Source: Clostridia bacterium (GTDB lineage: Bacteria > Bacillota > Clostridia > Christensenellales > CAG-138). From it: DNA of 55,165 nt. A model generated the notes under the pieces. It ran no database searches and had not been told where the DNA came from. It was given only the letters and a program-made list of their open reading frames with translations. Position 1 is the stretch's first letter. The number at the start of each line of letters is the position of its first letter. Below, in pieces: positions 1 to 8,773 of the stretch. The DNA is taken from NCBI GenBank assembly GCA_017509785.1, contig JAFWOT010000030.1, forward strand, positions 1 to 55,165, in the 5' to 3' direction. Made by a program: the position numbers and the translations under genes.

Positions 1-86
1 CCGAAGTCTCTAACTCCGTTCGACTTGCATGTATTAAGCACGCCGCCAGCGTTCGTCCTGAGCCAGGATCAAACTCTTGAGTTAAA
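1..86 (-). rRNA. 16S ribosomal RNA, 5' end only
   Basis: Read on the minus strand, this contains the universal 16S start AGAGTTTGATCCTGGCTCAG followed by the conserved GACGAACGCTGGCGGCGTG block, and it runs off the left edge. The mature 5' end is put about nine bases before AGAGTTTGAT by analogy with other bacteria, so it is approximate. The fragment covers only the first ~85 bases, too little for genus-level placement. Confidence 0.97.
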
Positions 87-324
87 ATCCTGAACGTCGT
101 TTTACCGACTGCTCATTTACTTTGTACGAGCTCCCTTTATTAAGGAAGCTTCTCTTGCGTCTGTCATTGTCCGACAGACCGCCGGTCGTCTCAAAATTAC
201 TTGAACTTTTCGTTCTTGCGTTGCACTCACTTTCGTTTGTGCTGTTCATTTTCACTATACGGTTTTCAAGGTACTCGCCTGTCGCTTCGCTCGGCTCGCG
301 CCGCTCGTTCGTGACAGCTTGTGT

Positions 325-353
325 ATGATAGCACTTTCATCCCCCTTTGTCAA
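325..353 (-). promoter_or_regulatory. rrn promoter with UP-like element
   Basis: On the minus strand TTGACA (348-353) is followed by 17 bases and TATCAT (325-330). Immediately upstream, at about 354-385, are three A-runs separated by 8-10 bases, which look like an UP element for the RNA polymerase alpha subunit. Position and quality fit a strong rRNA promoter about 240 bases before the 16S 5' end. Confidence 0.85.
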
Positions 354-513
354 CACCTTTTTTCAGATTTTTTTCGGAATTTTTTTCGCGCTCCTTTACC
401 CCCGTTTTTTCCTTGTGTTTCCTCGCTTTTTGCCGCTTCCATTCACCCGCTTTCAGCATGTTTGTTCTGGTTATATTTAAAAGTATATTCAGAAATTTCC
501 GGTTTTTTTGATC

Positions 514-548
514 GGAGTCCAAAGGCAAAGGTACTACCTTTGGGCTCC
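514..548. repeat. Inverted repeat downstream of polA
   Basis: Arms GGAGTCCAAAGG (514-525) and CCTTTGGGCTCC (537-548) pair over 12 bases with one G-T, around an 11-base loop that itself repeats CAAAGG/CCTTTG. In the polA direction it is followed by GATCAAAAAAACC and not by a T-run, so it is not a standard intrinsic terminator. Role unknown. Confidence 0.5.
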
Positions 549-569
549 AATATATTTGGTATTCGGAGG

Positions 570-3215
570 TCATTTCGTGTCAAACCAGCTGTTTCCGCGG
601 GCGACGTCGGCGACAAGGGGCACGTTCAGCTTCATCCTTTCGCCGACGCGGGTGGTCTCGGGGAGTTCACCCTTTCGCGGGGCTCCCATCATGCACTCAT
701 GGAGGAGCTCCGCGGCGCGGTCGGCCTCCTCAAACGGACAGTCGATCAGCAGCTCGTCGTGGATCTGAAGGACGAGCTTTGCTTCAAAGCCGCCGTCGCG
801 CAGGGCGTCGTGGACGCGCACCATTGCGAGCTTTATCATATCGGCGGCGCTTCCCTGAACGGGCATGTTCATCGCAACGCGCTTGCCGAATTCCCTTGTG
901 TTGTAATTTCCGCTCTTTAATTCCGGCAGCTCGCGCCGCCTGCCCGTCATCGTGACGGCGTAACCGCGCTCCTTTCCCGTTTCGACCGAGCGCTTCATGT
1001 AATCGTGGACGCCGGTGAAGCGGTCGAGATACTTCTTCATGTATTCGCCGGCGCGCTTGCGGGAGATGCCGAGCTGGTTGGCAAGGCCGAACTCGCTTAT
1101 TCCGTAGACTATGCCGAAATTGACGGCCTTCGCCGCGGAGCGCATCTCCTTTGTCACCTCGTCCTGCGGGACGCCGAAGACCTCCGCCGCAGTCCTCGCG
1201 TGGATGTCGCCGCCCGATATGAACGCGCCGGAGAGCGCCTCATCTCCCGACAGATGGGCGAGCACGCGCAGCTCTATCTGCGAATAGTCGGCGCCTATCA
1301 GCACGCGACCGGGGCTCGCAATGAACGCTTTGCGGATCTCCCTTCCCTGCGGGGTGCGGACGGGGATGTTCTGCAGATTGGGCTCCGCGGAGGATATGCG
1401 GCCGGTGGCGGTCACGTTCTGATTGAACGTGGTATGGATGCGGCCGTCGGGGGTGAGCTTTTTCAGCATTGCGTCGATGAAGGTGGATCTGAGCTTTGTG
1501 AGGAAGCGGTACTCGATCACGGTCTCGACTATGGGGTTCATCCCTGCGAGGGATTCGAGGACGTCGCTGTCGGTGGAGTAGCCGGTCTTGGTCTTCTTCT
1601 GCGGGGGAAGGCCGAGCTCCTCGAAAAGAACGACTCCGAGTTGCTTCGGTGAGAGTATGTTGAATTTATGCCCCGCTTCCTCGTAGGCCTTCCGTTCGAG
1701 CTCCGCTATCTTGCCGGCCATGCCCTCGCCTATCGTGCGGAGGGCGTCTGCGTCCACGGCAAAGCCCGTCTGCTCCATATCGAAGAGGACGGTCACGAGC
1801 GGGAGCTCCACGCCGTAATAGAGGTCGGAGACCTCCTTTTCTTCGAGCTGGGCGCGGAGTATGCCCATCAGGCGCATGACGGCCTCGGCGCCGCGCTCCG
1901 GGACGCCGACGGTGGAGGCGAGAGTTTCGAGATCCTTCGCGGGATTGAGTGCGTTTATAAGATAATCCGCAACGGTAAGATCGAACGCCAGACCGGAGAG
2001 GCCGACGTTGTACGCGGCGAGCTCCGTCATGAAGCGCTTGCCGTCGAAGAGGACCTTACCGATATTCGCGTCCTCAAAAACGGGTGCGAGCGTGCGGTAT
2101 ATCTCCCCCGGGTCGAGGCCGGGCTCCAGAAGGGATCCGCCCGTCCTGATGGTCATGAGCCTGCCGCCGGGGGTGAAAACGGTCAGCGCTTCGTCCGCGT
2201 GGACGGCGATGAGCTTCTCGCCCGAAAGAGTAAGCACCGCCGCTTTCAGTTCCTCCGCGGAAGCGATCTCCACGCGCTCCGTCACGGCCGTTCCCTCGGG
2301 AAGCGAGGGCTTCGGCTCCTCGGGCGCGGGGACGGCGCCCGTGTTTTTCGAATCGGCGAGAGATCTCAGCCGTGCGCCGTTGGCTCTCAGACCGAGCTTC
2401 GCCATCATTGGCACGCCGCCTTCGAGAGTCGAGCGGTCGAACGCGCAGTCGGCGACGGATATCCCGATGGGAGCTTCGCGGCAGATCGTGCCTATCTCAT
2501 AGCTCATGCGGGCGGAATCGACGCCCTCCTCGAGCTTCTTCCGGAGAGCGCCCTTCTCGTTTTCGGCGTTTTTCAATACGTTTTCGAGATCGCCGTACTT
2601 TTCGAGCAGGGTCTTCGCCGTCTTCTCGCCGATCCCCTTTATGCCGGGGATATTATCGGAATTATCGCCCATGAGGGCCTTGAGGTCTATCATGTGCGCG
2701 GGGGTGAGGCCATAGTCCTCCATGAGCTTCGCCTCATCATATTCGACGGTCTCGGTTATTCCCTTCTTTGTAAGTAGGACGTGAGTGCTTTCGGAAACGA
2801 GCTGGAGCGCGTCGCGGTCGCCGGTGACGATAAGGGTCGGAATGCCGTCGGCCTCCGCCTTCTTCGCGATAGTGCCGAGGATGTCGTCCGCCTCGTAGCG
2901 GAAGCATTCGCAGACGGCTATGCCCATGGAACGGAGCAGATCCTTCAGCGCGGGGAATTGGGGCCTGAGATCCTCCGGGGTCTCGCGGCGGCCGGCCTTG
3001 TATTCGGGGTAGGTATCGTGGCGGAACGTGCCGCCGTGCATATCGAATGCGACGAGCATATGATCGGGATCCATCTCGATCAGCTTCAGGAGCATCGAAG
3101 TGAACCCGTGGAGGGCGTTCGTCGGGACTCCGTCGCGGCTCGTCATTGCGGTCTGGATCGCGTAGTAGGCGCGGAACATGAGAGAATTCCCGTCTATGGC
3201 GATGAGTTTTTTCAT
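570..3215 (-). CDS. polA: DNA polymerase I
   Basis: 881 aa, full length for the family. It fills gaps and removes primers in replication and repair. The N-terminal ~300 residues are the 5'-3' exonuclease/flap domain (starts MKKLIAIDGNSLMFRAYYA). The middle domain keeps the proofreading fold position but the acidic DxE motif is not recognisable, so 3'-5' exonuclease activity is probably lost, as in many Firmicutes. The polymerase domain has motif A DYSQIELRVLAHLSGD, motif B RSAAKAVNFGIVYG and motif C QIHDELL. The start has AAGGAG seven bases upstream. It is the last gene of a three-gene leftward run, 11 bases after the DUF3307 gene, so its transcription probably depends on the promoter at 4664. 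Confidence 0.97.
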   Translation of the reverse strand: MKKLIAIDGNSLMFRAYYAIQTAMTSRDGVPTNALHGFTSMLLKLIEMDPDHMLVAFDMHGGTFRHDTYPEYKAGRRETPEDLRPQFPALKDLLRSMGIAVCECFRYEADDILGTIAKKAEADGIPTLIVTGDRDALQLVSESTHVLLTKKGITETVEYDEAKLMEDYGLTPAHMIDLKALMGDNSDNIPGIKGIGEKTAKTLLEKYGDLENVLKNAENEKGALRKKLEEGVDSARMSYEIGTICREAPIGISVADCAFDRSTLEGGVPMMAKLGLRANGARLRSLADSKNTGAVPAPEEPKPSLPEGTAVTERVEIASAEELKAAVLTLSGEKLIAVHADEALTVFTPGGRLMTIRTGGSLLEPGLDPGEIYRTLAPVFEDANIGKVLFDGKRFMTELAAYNVGLSGLAFDLTVADYLINALNPAKDLETLASTVGVPERGAEAVMRLMGILRAQLEEKEVSDLYYGVELPLVTVLFDMEQTGFAVDADALRTIGEGMAGKIAELERKAYEEAGHKFNILSPKQLGVVLFEELGLPPQKKTKTGYSTDSDVLESLAGMNPIVETVIEYRFLTKLRSTFIDAMLKKLTPDGRIHTTFNQNVTATGRISSAEPNLQNIPVRTPQGREIRKAFIASPGRVLIGADYSQIELRVLAHLSGDEALSGAFISGGDIHARTAAEVFGVPQDEVTKEMRSAAKAVNFGIVYGISEFGLANQLGISRKRAGEYMKKYLDRFTGVHDYMKRSVETGKERGYAVTMTGRRRELPELKSGNYNTREFGKRVAMNMPVQGSAADMIKLAMVRVHDALRDGGFEAKLVLQIHDELLIDCPFEEADRAAELLHECMMGAPRKGELPETTRVGERMKLNVPLVADVARGNSWFDTK

Positions 3216-3226
3216 GCTTATCTCCT

Positions 3227-3988
3227 TTACAGTGTACCGAAGTGTTTCATTATGAGGAAGAGCCCCACGGCCGTCACGACCGAGAGCAGCGTCCCGAATA
3301 TGTAGTATTCCGCGAAGGCGCGGTCGTCGAGCTGTTTGAACCTTGCAACGGATTTTGCCGTAAAAACGAGCGCTATCGAGCCGTACTGCCCGAGCGCCAG
3401 CAGCGCGATGACGAGGAGCCTTTCAAGGCTGCCGACGTATCTGCCCGTGCGGACGCTCTCCGGGGTAATGCCAACGGGCTCGCCGTCGGGCTTTTGGGTG
3501 ACGGCCATGCGCCTGATAAACACGTTCGCGGGCTTCATAACGGAGAGCCCGAGCGTGACGTATGCAAGGAGGCTGTATGCCTCCGCCCCCGCGGTGCGGG
3601 AGAACGCCTCCATGAACGGGGGCTCCGTGAGCTCGAACCGCGAGGTCACGATGATGCTCATTACAAGTATCACCCCGATATGCAGGGCCTGATCCGCACA
3701 GAATACGGCGCGTTCCCCGCGGACGGTCAGAGCGCCGGCCTTTGCGGAGGATATGAGTATGAGCTGTTTTACGAAGTCGATAACAAGATGAGTTCCCGCG
3801 CAGACCGCTGCCGCCCATATCTGCCCGCCGCCGAGGAACAGCAGCGAAGCCGCCATGGTAAGGGCGTAAACGAGGCTGTGCAGCAGCACCCAGCCGAGCC
3901 CGCGCTCCTTGCGCCTTGCGAGGGATTCCGGCTGGAAATAAAAGTCGCCGAGCACGTGGGCGAGCATCAGTACCGTGAACGATCTCAT
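3227..3988 (-). CDS. DUF3307 family membrane protein
   Basis: 253 aa, with several predicted membrane segments (around residues 35-60, 80-100, 125-150, 190-210 and 225-250). The N-terminal HVLGDFYFQ motif and the later THLVIDFVKQ motif (His/Asp pairs) are typical of DUF3307 proteins, whose biochemical role is not known. The start codon overlaps the stop of the SatD-like gene (ATGA), so the two are probably translationally coupled, and the stop sits 11 bases before polA. From what I recall of the family, SatD-type genes and DUF3307 genes occur side by side in other genomes, which suggests a functional pair; this was not checked. Family assignment is fairly sure, function unknown. Confidence 0.8.
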   Translation of the reverse strand: MRSFTVLMLAHVLGDFYFQPESLARRKERGLGWVLLHSLVYALTMAASLLFLGGGQIWAAAVCAGTHLVIDFVKQLILISSAKAGALTVRGERAVFCADQALHIGVILVMSIIVTSRFELTEPPFMEAFSRTAGAEAYSLLAYVTLGLSVMKPANVFIRRMAVTQKPDGEPVGITPESVRTGRYVGSLERLLVIALLALGQYGSIALVFTAKSVARFKQLDDRAFAEYYIFGTLLSVVTAVGLFLIMKHFGTL

Positions 3989-4641
3989 ACTCCGCCTCCG
4001 AGCCTTGCGAGTTCCCTTCTTATATATAGGACGCCCTCGCAGTATTCGTTGAAGCCCGCTGAAACGAGCTGCGCGTTTACTGTGCTCTGCCCGATGCCGA
4101 GGGATCTGGCAAGCGCCTCCTGTGTCAGCCTTTCTCCTTTGAGCTTCGCCCGGAGCATGGCATAGGCGAGCTCCTCCTGCTTTGAGGTGCGGCCTATGGC
4201 GAGCCTGTCGCAGAGGGCGGCGACGGTGTTGACCGCCTCCTCCGCGCGGGCTTCGGGAAGGGCGAAGCGGAGCCGCGCCCCGTGATTGGGCTTCATCGCC
4301 TCGATGCGCTCCCTTGCTGCATGGAACGCGGGTCCGTCCGCGCCGAGAGCGGCGGAGCGGTCGATGCCGGTGGTTATCTCGCCGAGGGCGACGGAGAATC
4401 TTATTTCATAGGGCTTCATGGAATGCATTATCCGGAGCGCCGCCGAGACGGGATCTGCCGAGGCCAGCATCAGCCCCTGGCACTCATCCCCGAGGGTGAT
4501 GAGAAAATCCGCCGCGATGGAATCGGCATACTCGCGGTTGACTTCGGCAAGCGCCGAGCGCAGGAGCTCCTGCGCTTCCTTCCTCGCGGAAGGATCGAGC
4601 TTCCTCGACGCGACCATATCGCCGATGAGTGCATAGTACAT
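3985..4641 (-). CDS. SatD-like protein: nucleotidyl-cyclase-like domain plus HTH
   Basis: 218 aa from the ATG at 4641, chosen because AGGAGGTGA lies five bases before it; a start eight codons further out lacks a site. The motifs IGDMVASR (Asp8), LGDECQG (Asp52), a LGEITTG stretch and GADGPAFHAARERIE follow the order of class III nucleotidyl cyclase cores, where two aspartates bind metal. The C-terminus (about 170-195, LTQEALARSLGIGQSTVNAQ) is a helix-turn-helix. SatD-family proteins are linked to acid tolerance in streptococci, but their biochemistry is unclear. It is coupled to the DUF3307 membrane protein. The cyclase resemblance is my reading of motif order and needs a structural check; it could be an inactive, ligand-sensing fold. 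Confidence 0.75.
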   Translation of the reverse strand: MYYALIGDMVASRKLDPSARKEAQELLRSALAEVNREYADSIAADFLITLGDECQGLMLASADPVSAALRIMHSMKPYEIRFSVALGEITTGIDRSAALGADGPAFHAARERIEAMKPNHGARLRFALPEARAEEAVNTVAALCDRLAIGRTSKQEELAYAMLRAKLKGERLTQEALARSLGIGQSTVNAQLVSAGFNEYCEGVLYIRRELARLGGGV

Positions 4642-4663
4642 GTGTGGGTCACCTCCTGTATCC

Positions 4664-4693
4664 ATTATACCACAAACAAGGGGCGATAATCAA
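4664..4693 (-). promoter_or_regulatory. Promoter of the satD-like/DUF3307/polA operon
   Basis: TTGATT (4688-4693), 18-base spacer, TATAAT (4664-4669). The -10 box lies only about 22 bases before the ATG and 8 before the ribosome binding site, so the transcript leader is very short. Confidence 0.75.
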
Positions 4694-4756
4694 TCTTATC
4701 TGCTTTTTCGGCGATAAATTCCGGGGAGCAGCCCGCCTTTGACGCGGTTTTTGATG

Positions 4757-4786
4757 TTGACGGCAAACGGCTTTCGGATGTATAAT
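4757..4786 (+). promoter_or_regulatory. arcA promoter
   Basis: TTGACG (4757-4762), 18 bases, TATAAT (4781-4786), about 40 bases before the arcA start. It diverges from the operon promoter at 4664-4693. Confidence 0.75.
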
Positions 4787-4826
4787 AGATAGGTGAGACA
4801 CGCAAATAAATTCGGAGGTACATTCA

Positions 4827-6044
4827 ATGGGTCATATAAACGTGAAGAGCGAGATCGGTCGTCTGCAGCGCGTGATGCTCCATCGCCCCGGCGTTGAGCT
4901 TGCGAACCTGATGCCCGATTTTTTGGAGAGGATGCTTGCCGAGGACACGCCCGACGTTGAGATGGCGGGCCGTGAGCACGACGTATTCGCCGGTATCCTC
5001 AGGGATGCCGGAGTCGACGTCGTCTATATCGAAAAGGAATTCGCCGAGATAGTCAGGGACGAGGACGTCCGCCGTTCGTTCATCGAGGATTTCGTCGATA
5101 TCGGCGTTAAGGGCGATTCGCTGAAGCCCGCGGTGCGCGAGTACCTGCTCTCCGTCCCCGCGGAGGGGCTGTTCGACGCGGTCGCCAAGGGCATCACGAG
5201 GGACGATCTCCGGAACGTTTCCGTAAAGCCCATTCAGTGCGTCGTTACGAGCGACTATCCCTTCCTCACCGATCCCCTCCCCAACATCTATTTCACGAGG
5301 GACATAAGCTTCTCCATCGGAACGGGGATCGCCATCTCAGCAATGAGCATGCCCGCCCGCATGCGCGAAACGCTGTTCATCCGCTACCTGCACAGGTATT
5401 CCGAGAAGTTCGGCAAGGGCTCCGTCGACCTGCTTTACGATTACAACTGCGGCTGCCCGATAGAGGGCGGCGACGTGCTCTCTCTTTCCGACAAATGCGT
5501 GGCCATCGGCTGCGGCGAGAGGACGAGCGTCGCGGCTGTCGAGAAGCTCGCGAAGACCCTCTTCACGAGGGGATACGAGAAGGTGCTCCTCTTCAAGAAC
5601 CCGGAAAGTCGCACCTATATGCACCTTGACGTACTCATGACCCACGTTGATTACGATAAATTCCTCGCCCACCCCTGCATGGCGCACAAGTGGTTCGACG
5701 TATACGAGCTGACCCCCGCGGGCCACGGAGAGATAAACGTCGTAAGGACGACCGACGGAGTGGACAGGATACTGGAGCGCGCGCTGCATCTCGACCACGT
5801 GAGCTTCATCGAGATGGGCGGCGGGGACGACATCGTCTACAAGCGTGAGCATTGGAACATGGGCTCGAACTCGCTTGCGATAGCTCCCGGCAATATCATC
5901 ACCTATGACCGCAACCACGTCACGAACGAGCTGCTCGACAAGGCGGGCGTACACGTCAACCCCATACCCGGAGGAGAGCTTTCGAGAGGGCGCGGCGGCC
6001 CCCGCTGCATGAGCATGCCGATGCTTCGCGAGGATATCCGGTAA
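4827..6044 (+). CDS. arcA: Arginine deiminase
   Basis: 405 aa, the usual length. It hydrolyses arginine to citrulline and ammonia, the first step of the arginine deiminase route that yields ATP and neutralises acid. Family signatures are visible: SEIGRLQRVMLHRPG at the N-terminus, FTRDIS, the EGGDVL segment, MHLDVLMTHVD (catalytic His), and the C-terminal SRGRGGPRCMSMP carrying the nucleophilic Cys. GGAGG precedes the ATG by eight bases. It stands alone: arcB, arcC and the arginine/ornithine antiporter are not adjacent, so the rest of the pathway must lie elsewhere. It has its own promoter and a bidirectional terminator behind it. Confidence 0.96.
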   Translation: MGHINVKSEIGRLQRVMLHRPGVELANLMPDFLERMLAEDTPDVEMAGREHDVFAGILRDAGVDVVYIEKEFAEIVRDEDVRRSFIEDFVDIGVKGDSLKPAVREYLLSVPAEGLFDAVAKGITRDDLRNVSVKPIQCVVTSDYPFLTDPLPNIYFTRDISFSIGTGIAISAMSMPARMRETLFIRYLHRYSEKFGKGSVDLLYDYNCGCPIEGGDVLSLSDKCVAIGCGERTSVAAVEKLAKTLFTRGYEKVLLFKNPESRTYMHLDVLMTHVDYDKFLAHPCMAHKWFDVYELTPAGHGEINVVRTTDGVDRILERALHLDHVSFIEMGGGDDIVYKREHWNMGSNSLAIAPGNIITYDRNHVTNELLDKAGVHVNPIPGGELSRGRGGPRCMSMPMLREDIR

Positions 6045-6083
6045 CAGCCTCCCGCGCAAAAAACAAGATCGCGATACAAAAAG

Positions 6084-6111
6084 GGATCCGCCGTCGGCGG
6101 ATCCGCTTTTT
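6084..6111. terminator. Bidirectional terminator between arcA and subtilase
   Basis: Perfect arms GGATCCGCC/GGCGGATCC around GTC. On the plus strand the stem is followed by GCTTTTT, on the minus strand by CTTTTTG, so it can end both convergent transcripts. Confidence 0.9.
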
Positions 6112-6120
6112 CGTTTGGGT

Positions 6121-8754
6121 TTACGCGACGTTCATCGAATCGCGGAGGATGAGGAGCGCGTCGAGCGAATCGACTACGCCGTCGTTATTGACGTCGCCCC
6201 TTGCGAGATCGAGCTGGGTCCCGTCGATGAGATTCATCGAATACCTGAGCACGAGAAGCGCGTCGAGCGAATCGGCAACGCCGTCGTTATTGACGTCGCC
6301 GTCGGCGGGGCTGTAGACGCCGGAGTAGGCGACGTCGTCAACGTAGGCCGCGTCATCGAAAGAGGAGTACCAGGGATCGGAGTTGTCCTTTTCGAACGAC
6401 CACTTGAACGAATAGGTCTTGTCTGCGGAGGCGGTGAATGTGTAAGTCCTCCACGCGGTGGAAGTGCCGGAAAGCTCCGTCTGCTTCACTCCGTCAACGT
6501 AGAAGCGGAAGAAGTCGTAATTGCTCTCGGAGCTCGTCATGTAGCGGAAGGAGAGCGTCTCGCCGGCGTGCATGGGCAGATCGAGCGTGAAATAACTGCT
6601 CGTGCTGTGCTCGCCCCAGTTGGAGGAGCTGACGTAATCCTGCATCGCGAACCAGGGGTACTCCGCTTCGTTCACGAACGGAAGCGAACCGCCCTCGACG
6701 TTGACCGCTGACTCGAAGGTGTGGTAGTAGGAGAAATACTTGATGAACGCGGCGTCCGCGCCGGCGGCGCCGGAGGCGTTCTTGGTGAATACGAAGGAGA
6801 GCACGTGATCGCCCTGCGAAGGAACGATGTACTCGTAATCGACGTAGCCGTCGGTCGCGCCGGAGGTGAAGACCTGCCTGCCGTCGAAGAGGAATTTGAA
6901 CATATCGCCCGAGGCGGCTTCCACCTTATACTTGAAGGTGATCAGCATGCCCTTGGAGATATTGACCTGCGCGGTCATCACGGATTCGGAATTGTTCACG
7001 CCCGTGTTGCCGCTCATTGCGGCGTTTTCCGCGTCGTTGACGATCCAGGGGTAATTGCCCGAGGAGGCGAACGGGACCGTACCGCCGGTTACATTCGCCG
7101 CGGAGGAGAGCGAACGCATGACCTTCACGTTCCTGACCCAAGCCTTATCGGAGCCGGAAGCGCCGGACGCGTTCTTGTAGTACTCGAACGTGAGCTGGAT
7201 GCTGCCGCTGCCGGGAAGAGCGACGGTCTCTGTCGTCCAGCCGTGCTCGCCGGAGGACTCGAATATGACCGTGCCGTTGGCCTTTACGCGGAAGAAGTCT
7301 GCGCCCGCCTCGGAGCTTACCTTATAATCGAATGTGATCGACTGCTCCGCGCCGACGGTGAGCTCGGTCTTCATGACGGCGGTGGAGCTGTTCACGCCCG
7401 CGTTGCCGCTGACGGCGGAGCTTCCGTCGACCGTCCAGACGTAGCTGCCGGTGGAGACGTAATGGTTGTGCTGACCCTCGGCATTGACCGCGGGATCGAG
7501 ATCGAACATGTTGGCGGAAAGATAAGCCATGCCCGTGCCCGCGTTGGAAACGCTGATGGCCTTCGCGCCGGCCTTGATGACGGTGATCACCTCATCGGCG
7601 CTCATCTCGGGATGAGCGGATCTGATCTGGGCCGCAACAGCCGCGACGTGGGGGGAAGCCATCGAGGTGCCGTCCTTCGTGTCGTAGCCGCCGCCGGGGA
7701 CGGAGCTGGAGATGCTCTCGCCGGGAGCGGCGACATCCACCAGTTCACCGAAGTTGGAGAAGTAGCTGAGGGAGTGGCTCTGCCCGATGGAAGCGACGGT
7801 GCAGAGGCGCCTGATGTTCGCGGGGCAGACATTGGCCGCATCCTGGGATTCATTGCCCGCGGCAACGACTATGGTGGTGCCTCTGTCGAAAGCCTCGTCA
7901 ACTATCTCCGCCATGAAGTGATGCTCCTCGCCGCCGTCGCAGCCGCCGCCGAGGGACATATTCTCGACCTTCGCGCCGTGGAGGGAGCCGTATTCCATGC
8001 CGAGACCGACGTTAAGCGTGCTGCCGGAGCCGGAATCGGAAAGGACCTTGATGGGCATTATCTTGACGTTGGAGAAGGTACCGTCGACCACAGTGCCGCA
8101 GACGTGGGTGCCGTGGCTGTGACCGTCCTCGGGGTTGTTGGTGTTGTCGACGAAGTTCCAGCCGGGAACGAGCCTGTCAACGAGGAAGGGGTGATCGGAA
8201 TCCGCGCCGGTATCGATGACGGCGACCACTATCTCGGGCAGGTTGGCAAGGTTGCTGCCGTACTCGCCATAGAGCCACTGATTGTATTCATACATGTTGA
8301 TGTGCGAAGCGCCGAAGCCCCAGGACTTGAAGGAGTTGGAGCCGGGGGTCGCGAAGGCGTACATGATCTCATCGGGCTCAGCCCACTCGACCTCGTCCAT
8401 GAGCTCGAAGCGCTTCATGGCGGCCTCCGCCTCTTCGGGGGTCCGGTACTGGAATACGTGCCAATCGTTATAGCCTCCGGCTTCCGCGGCGGCGGTCTCG
8501 TCATGGAGCTCGCCCGCGGCCTTGACTATGATGCGGCAGAGAGCAAATTCGCCCTCGCCCTTCTTGGCCTCGATGTCCTTGTCGTAAACCATGGTGATTC
8601 CGGCGACCTTCTCGGAAAAGCTCTGAAGAGCTTCGATCTTGGCCGCGCGCTCGGAATCCGTCATCGGACGCGCCGTCTCGGCTCCTCCGAAGGAGGAAAC
8701 GAGCCCGAGCACCATGAGAACGGCGATGATAAGGGACAGGATCTTTCTTTTCAT
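6121..8754 (-). CDS. Secreted S8 subtilase with type I dockerin
   Basis: 877 aa. A Sec signal peptide (1-25) is followed by an I9-like propeptide region (about 30-135) and a subtilisin domain with Asp181 (AVIDTGAD), His214 (GHSHGTHV), oxyanion Asn301 and Ser364 (GTSMASPH). Then come three ~120-residue repeats (about 420-810), each with a 'YPW/YVW' start and an 'F.YKV.S' and 'KNASGA.GSD' signature; they look like beta-sandwich binding modules. The C-terminus has two calcium-binding dockerin segments starting GDVNNDGVADSLDALLVLR and GDVNNDGVVDSLDALLILR. The enzyme is probably exported and docked to a cohesin scaffold, making it a protease component of a cellulosome-like complex. It is last in the run that begins at 10147, 19 bases after the hydrolase gene, with AAAGGAG upstream of the start. 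Confidence 0.95.
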   Translation of the reverse strand: MKRKILSLIIAVLMVLGLVSSFGGAETARPMTDSERAAKIEALQSFSEKVAGITMVYDKDIEAKKGEGEFALCRIIVKAAGELHDETAAAEAGGYNDWHVFQYRTPEEAEAAMKRFELMDEVEWAEPDEIMYAFATPGSNSFKSWGFGASHINMYEYNQWLYGEYGSNLANLPEIVVAVIDTGADSDHPFLVDRLVPGWNFVDNTNNPEDGHSHGTHVCGTVVDGTFSNVKIMPIKVLSDSGSGSTLNVGLGMEYGSLHGAKVENMSLGGGCDGGEEHHFMAEIVDEAFDRGTTIVVAAGNESQDAANVCPANIRRLCTVASIGQSHSLSYFSNFGELVDVAAPGESISSSVPGGGYDTKDGTSMASPHVAAVAAQIRSAHPEMSADEVITVIKAGAKAISVSNAGTGMAYLSANMFDLDPAVNAEGQHNHYVSTGSYVWTVDGSSAVSGNAGVNSSTAVMKTELTVGAEQSITFDYKVSSEAGADFFRVKANGTVIFESSGEHGWTTETVALPGSGSIQLTFEYYKNASGASGSDKAWVRNVKVMRSLSSAANVTGGTVPFASSGNYPWIVNDAENAAMSGNTGVNNSESVMTAQVNISKGMLITFKYKVEAASGDMFKFLFDGRQVFTSGATDGYVDYEYIVPSQGDHVLSFVFTKNASGAAGADAAFIKYFSYYHTFESAVNVEGGSLPFVNEAEYPWFAMQDYVSSSNWGEHSTSSYFTLDLPMHAGETLSFRYMTSSESNYDFFRFYVDGVKQTELSGTSTAWRTYTFTASADKTYSFKWSFEKDNSDPWYSSFDDAAYVDDVAYSGVYSPADGDVNNDGVADSLDALLVLRYSMNLIDGTQLDLARGDVNNDGVVDSLDALLILRDSMNVA

Positions 8755-8773
8755 TTGGTTTATCTCCTTTGCT

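Larger units (their letters stand above)
87..569 (-). promoter_or_regulatory. rRNA leader and upstream region (no gene)
   Basis: About 480 bases without a convincing gene. Nearest the 16S gene is the leader transcript, which holds a boxA-like CCTTGAAAACC (rc of 264-274) and a short inverted repeat CTGTC/GACAG around 163-180 that could be part of RNase III processing. Beyond it lies the rrn promoter (325-353), an A/T-rich block, and an inverted repeat (514-548) just past the end of polA. Short open frames here have no ribosome binding site and look non-coding. Confidence 0.7.

Noticed and set aside
1..570. tRNA genes or a second rRNA promoter in the leader
   Set aside because: No cloverleaf or GTTCRA-type loop was seen, and only one clear -35/-10 pair.
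4639..4665. Upstream start for the SatD-like protein (adding MDTGGDPH)
   Set aside because: The AGGAGGTGA binding site lies inside that extension, so the ATG at 4641 is the start.
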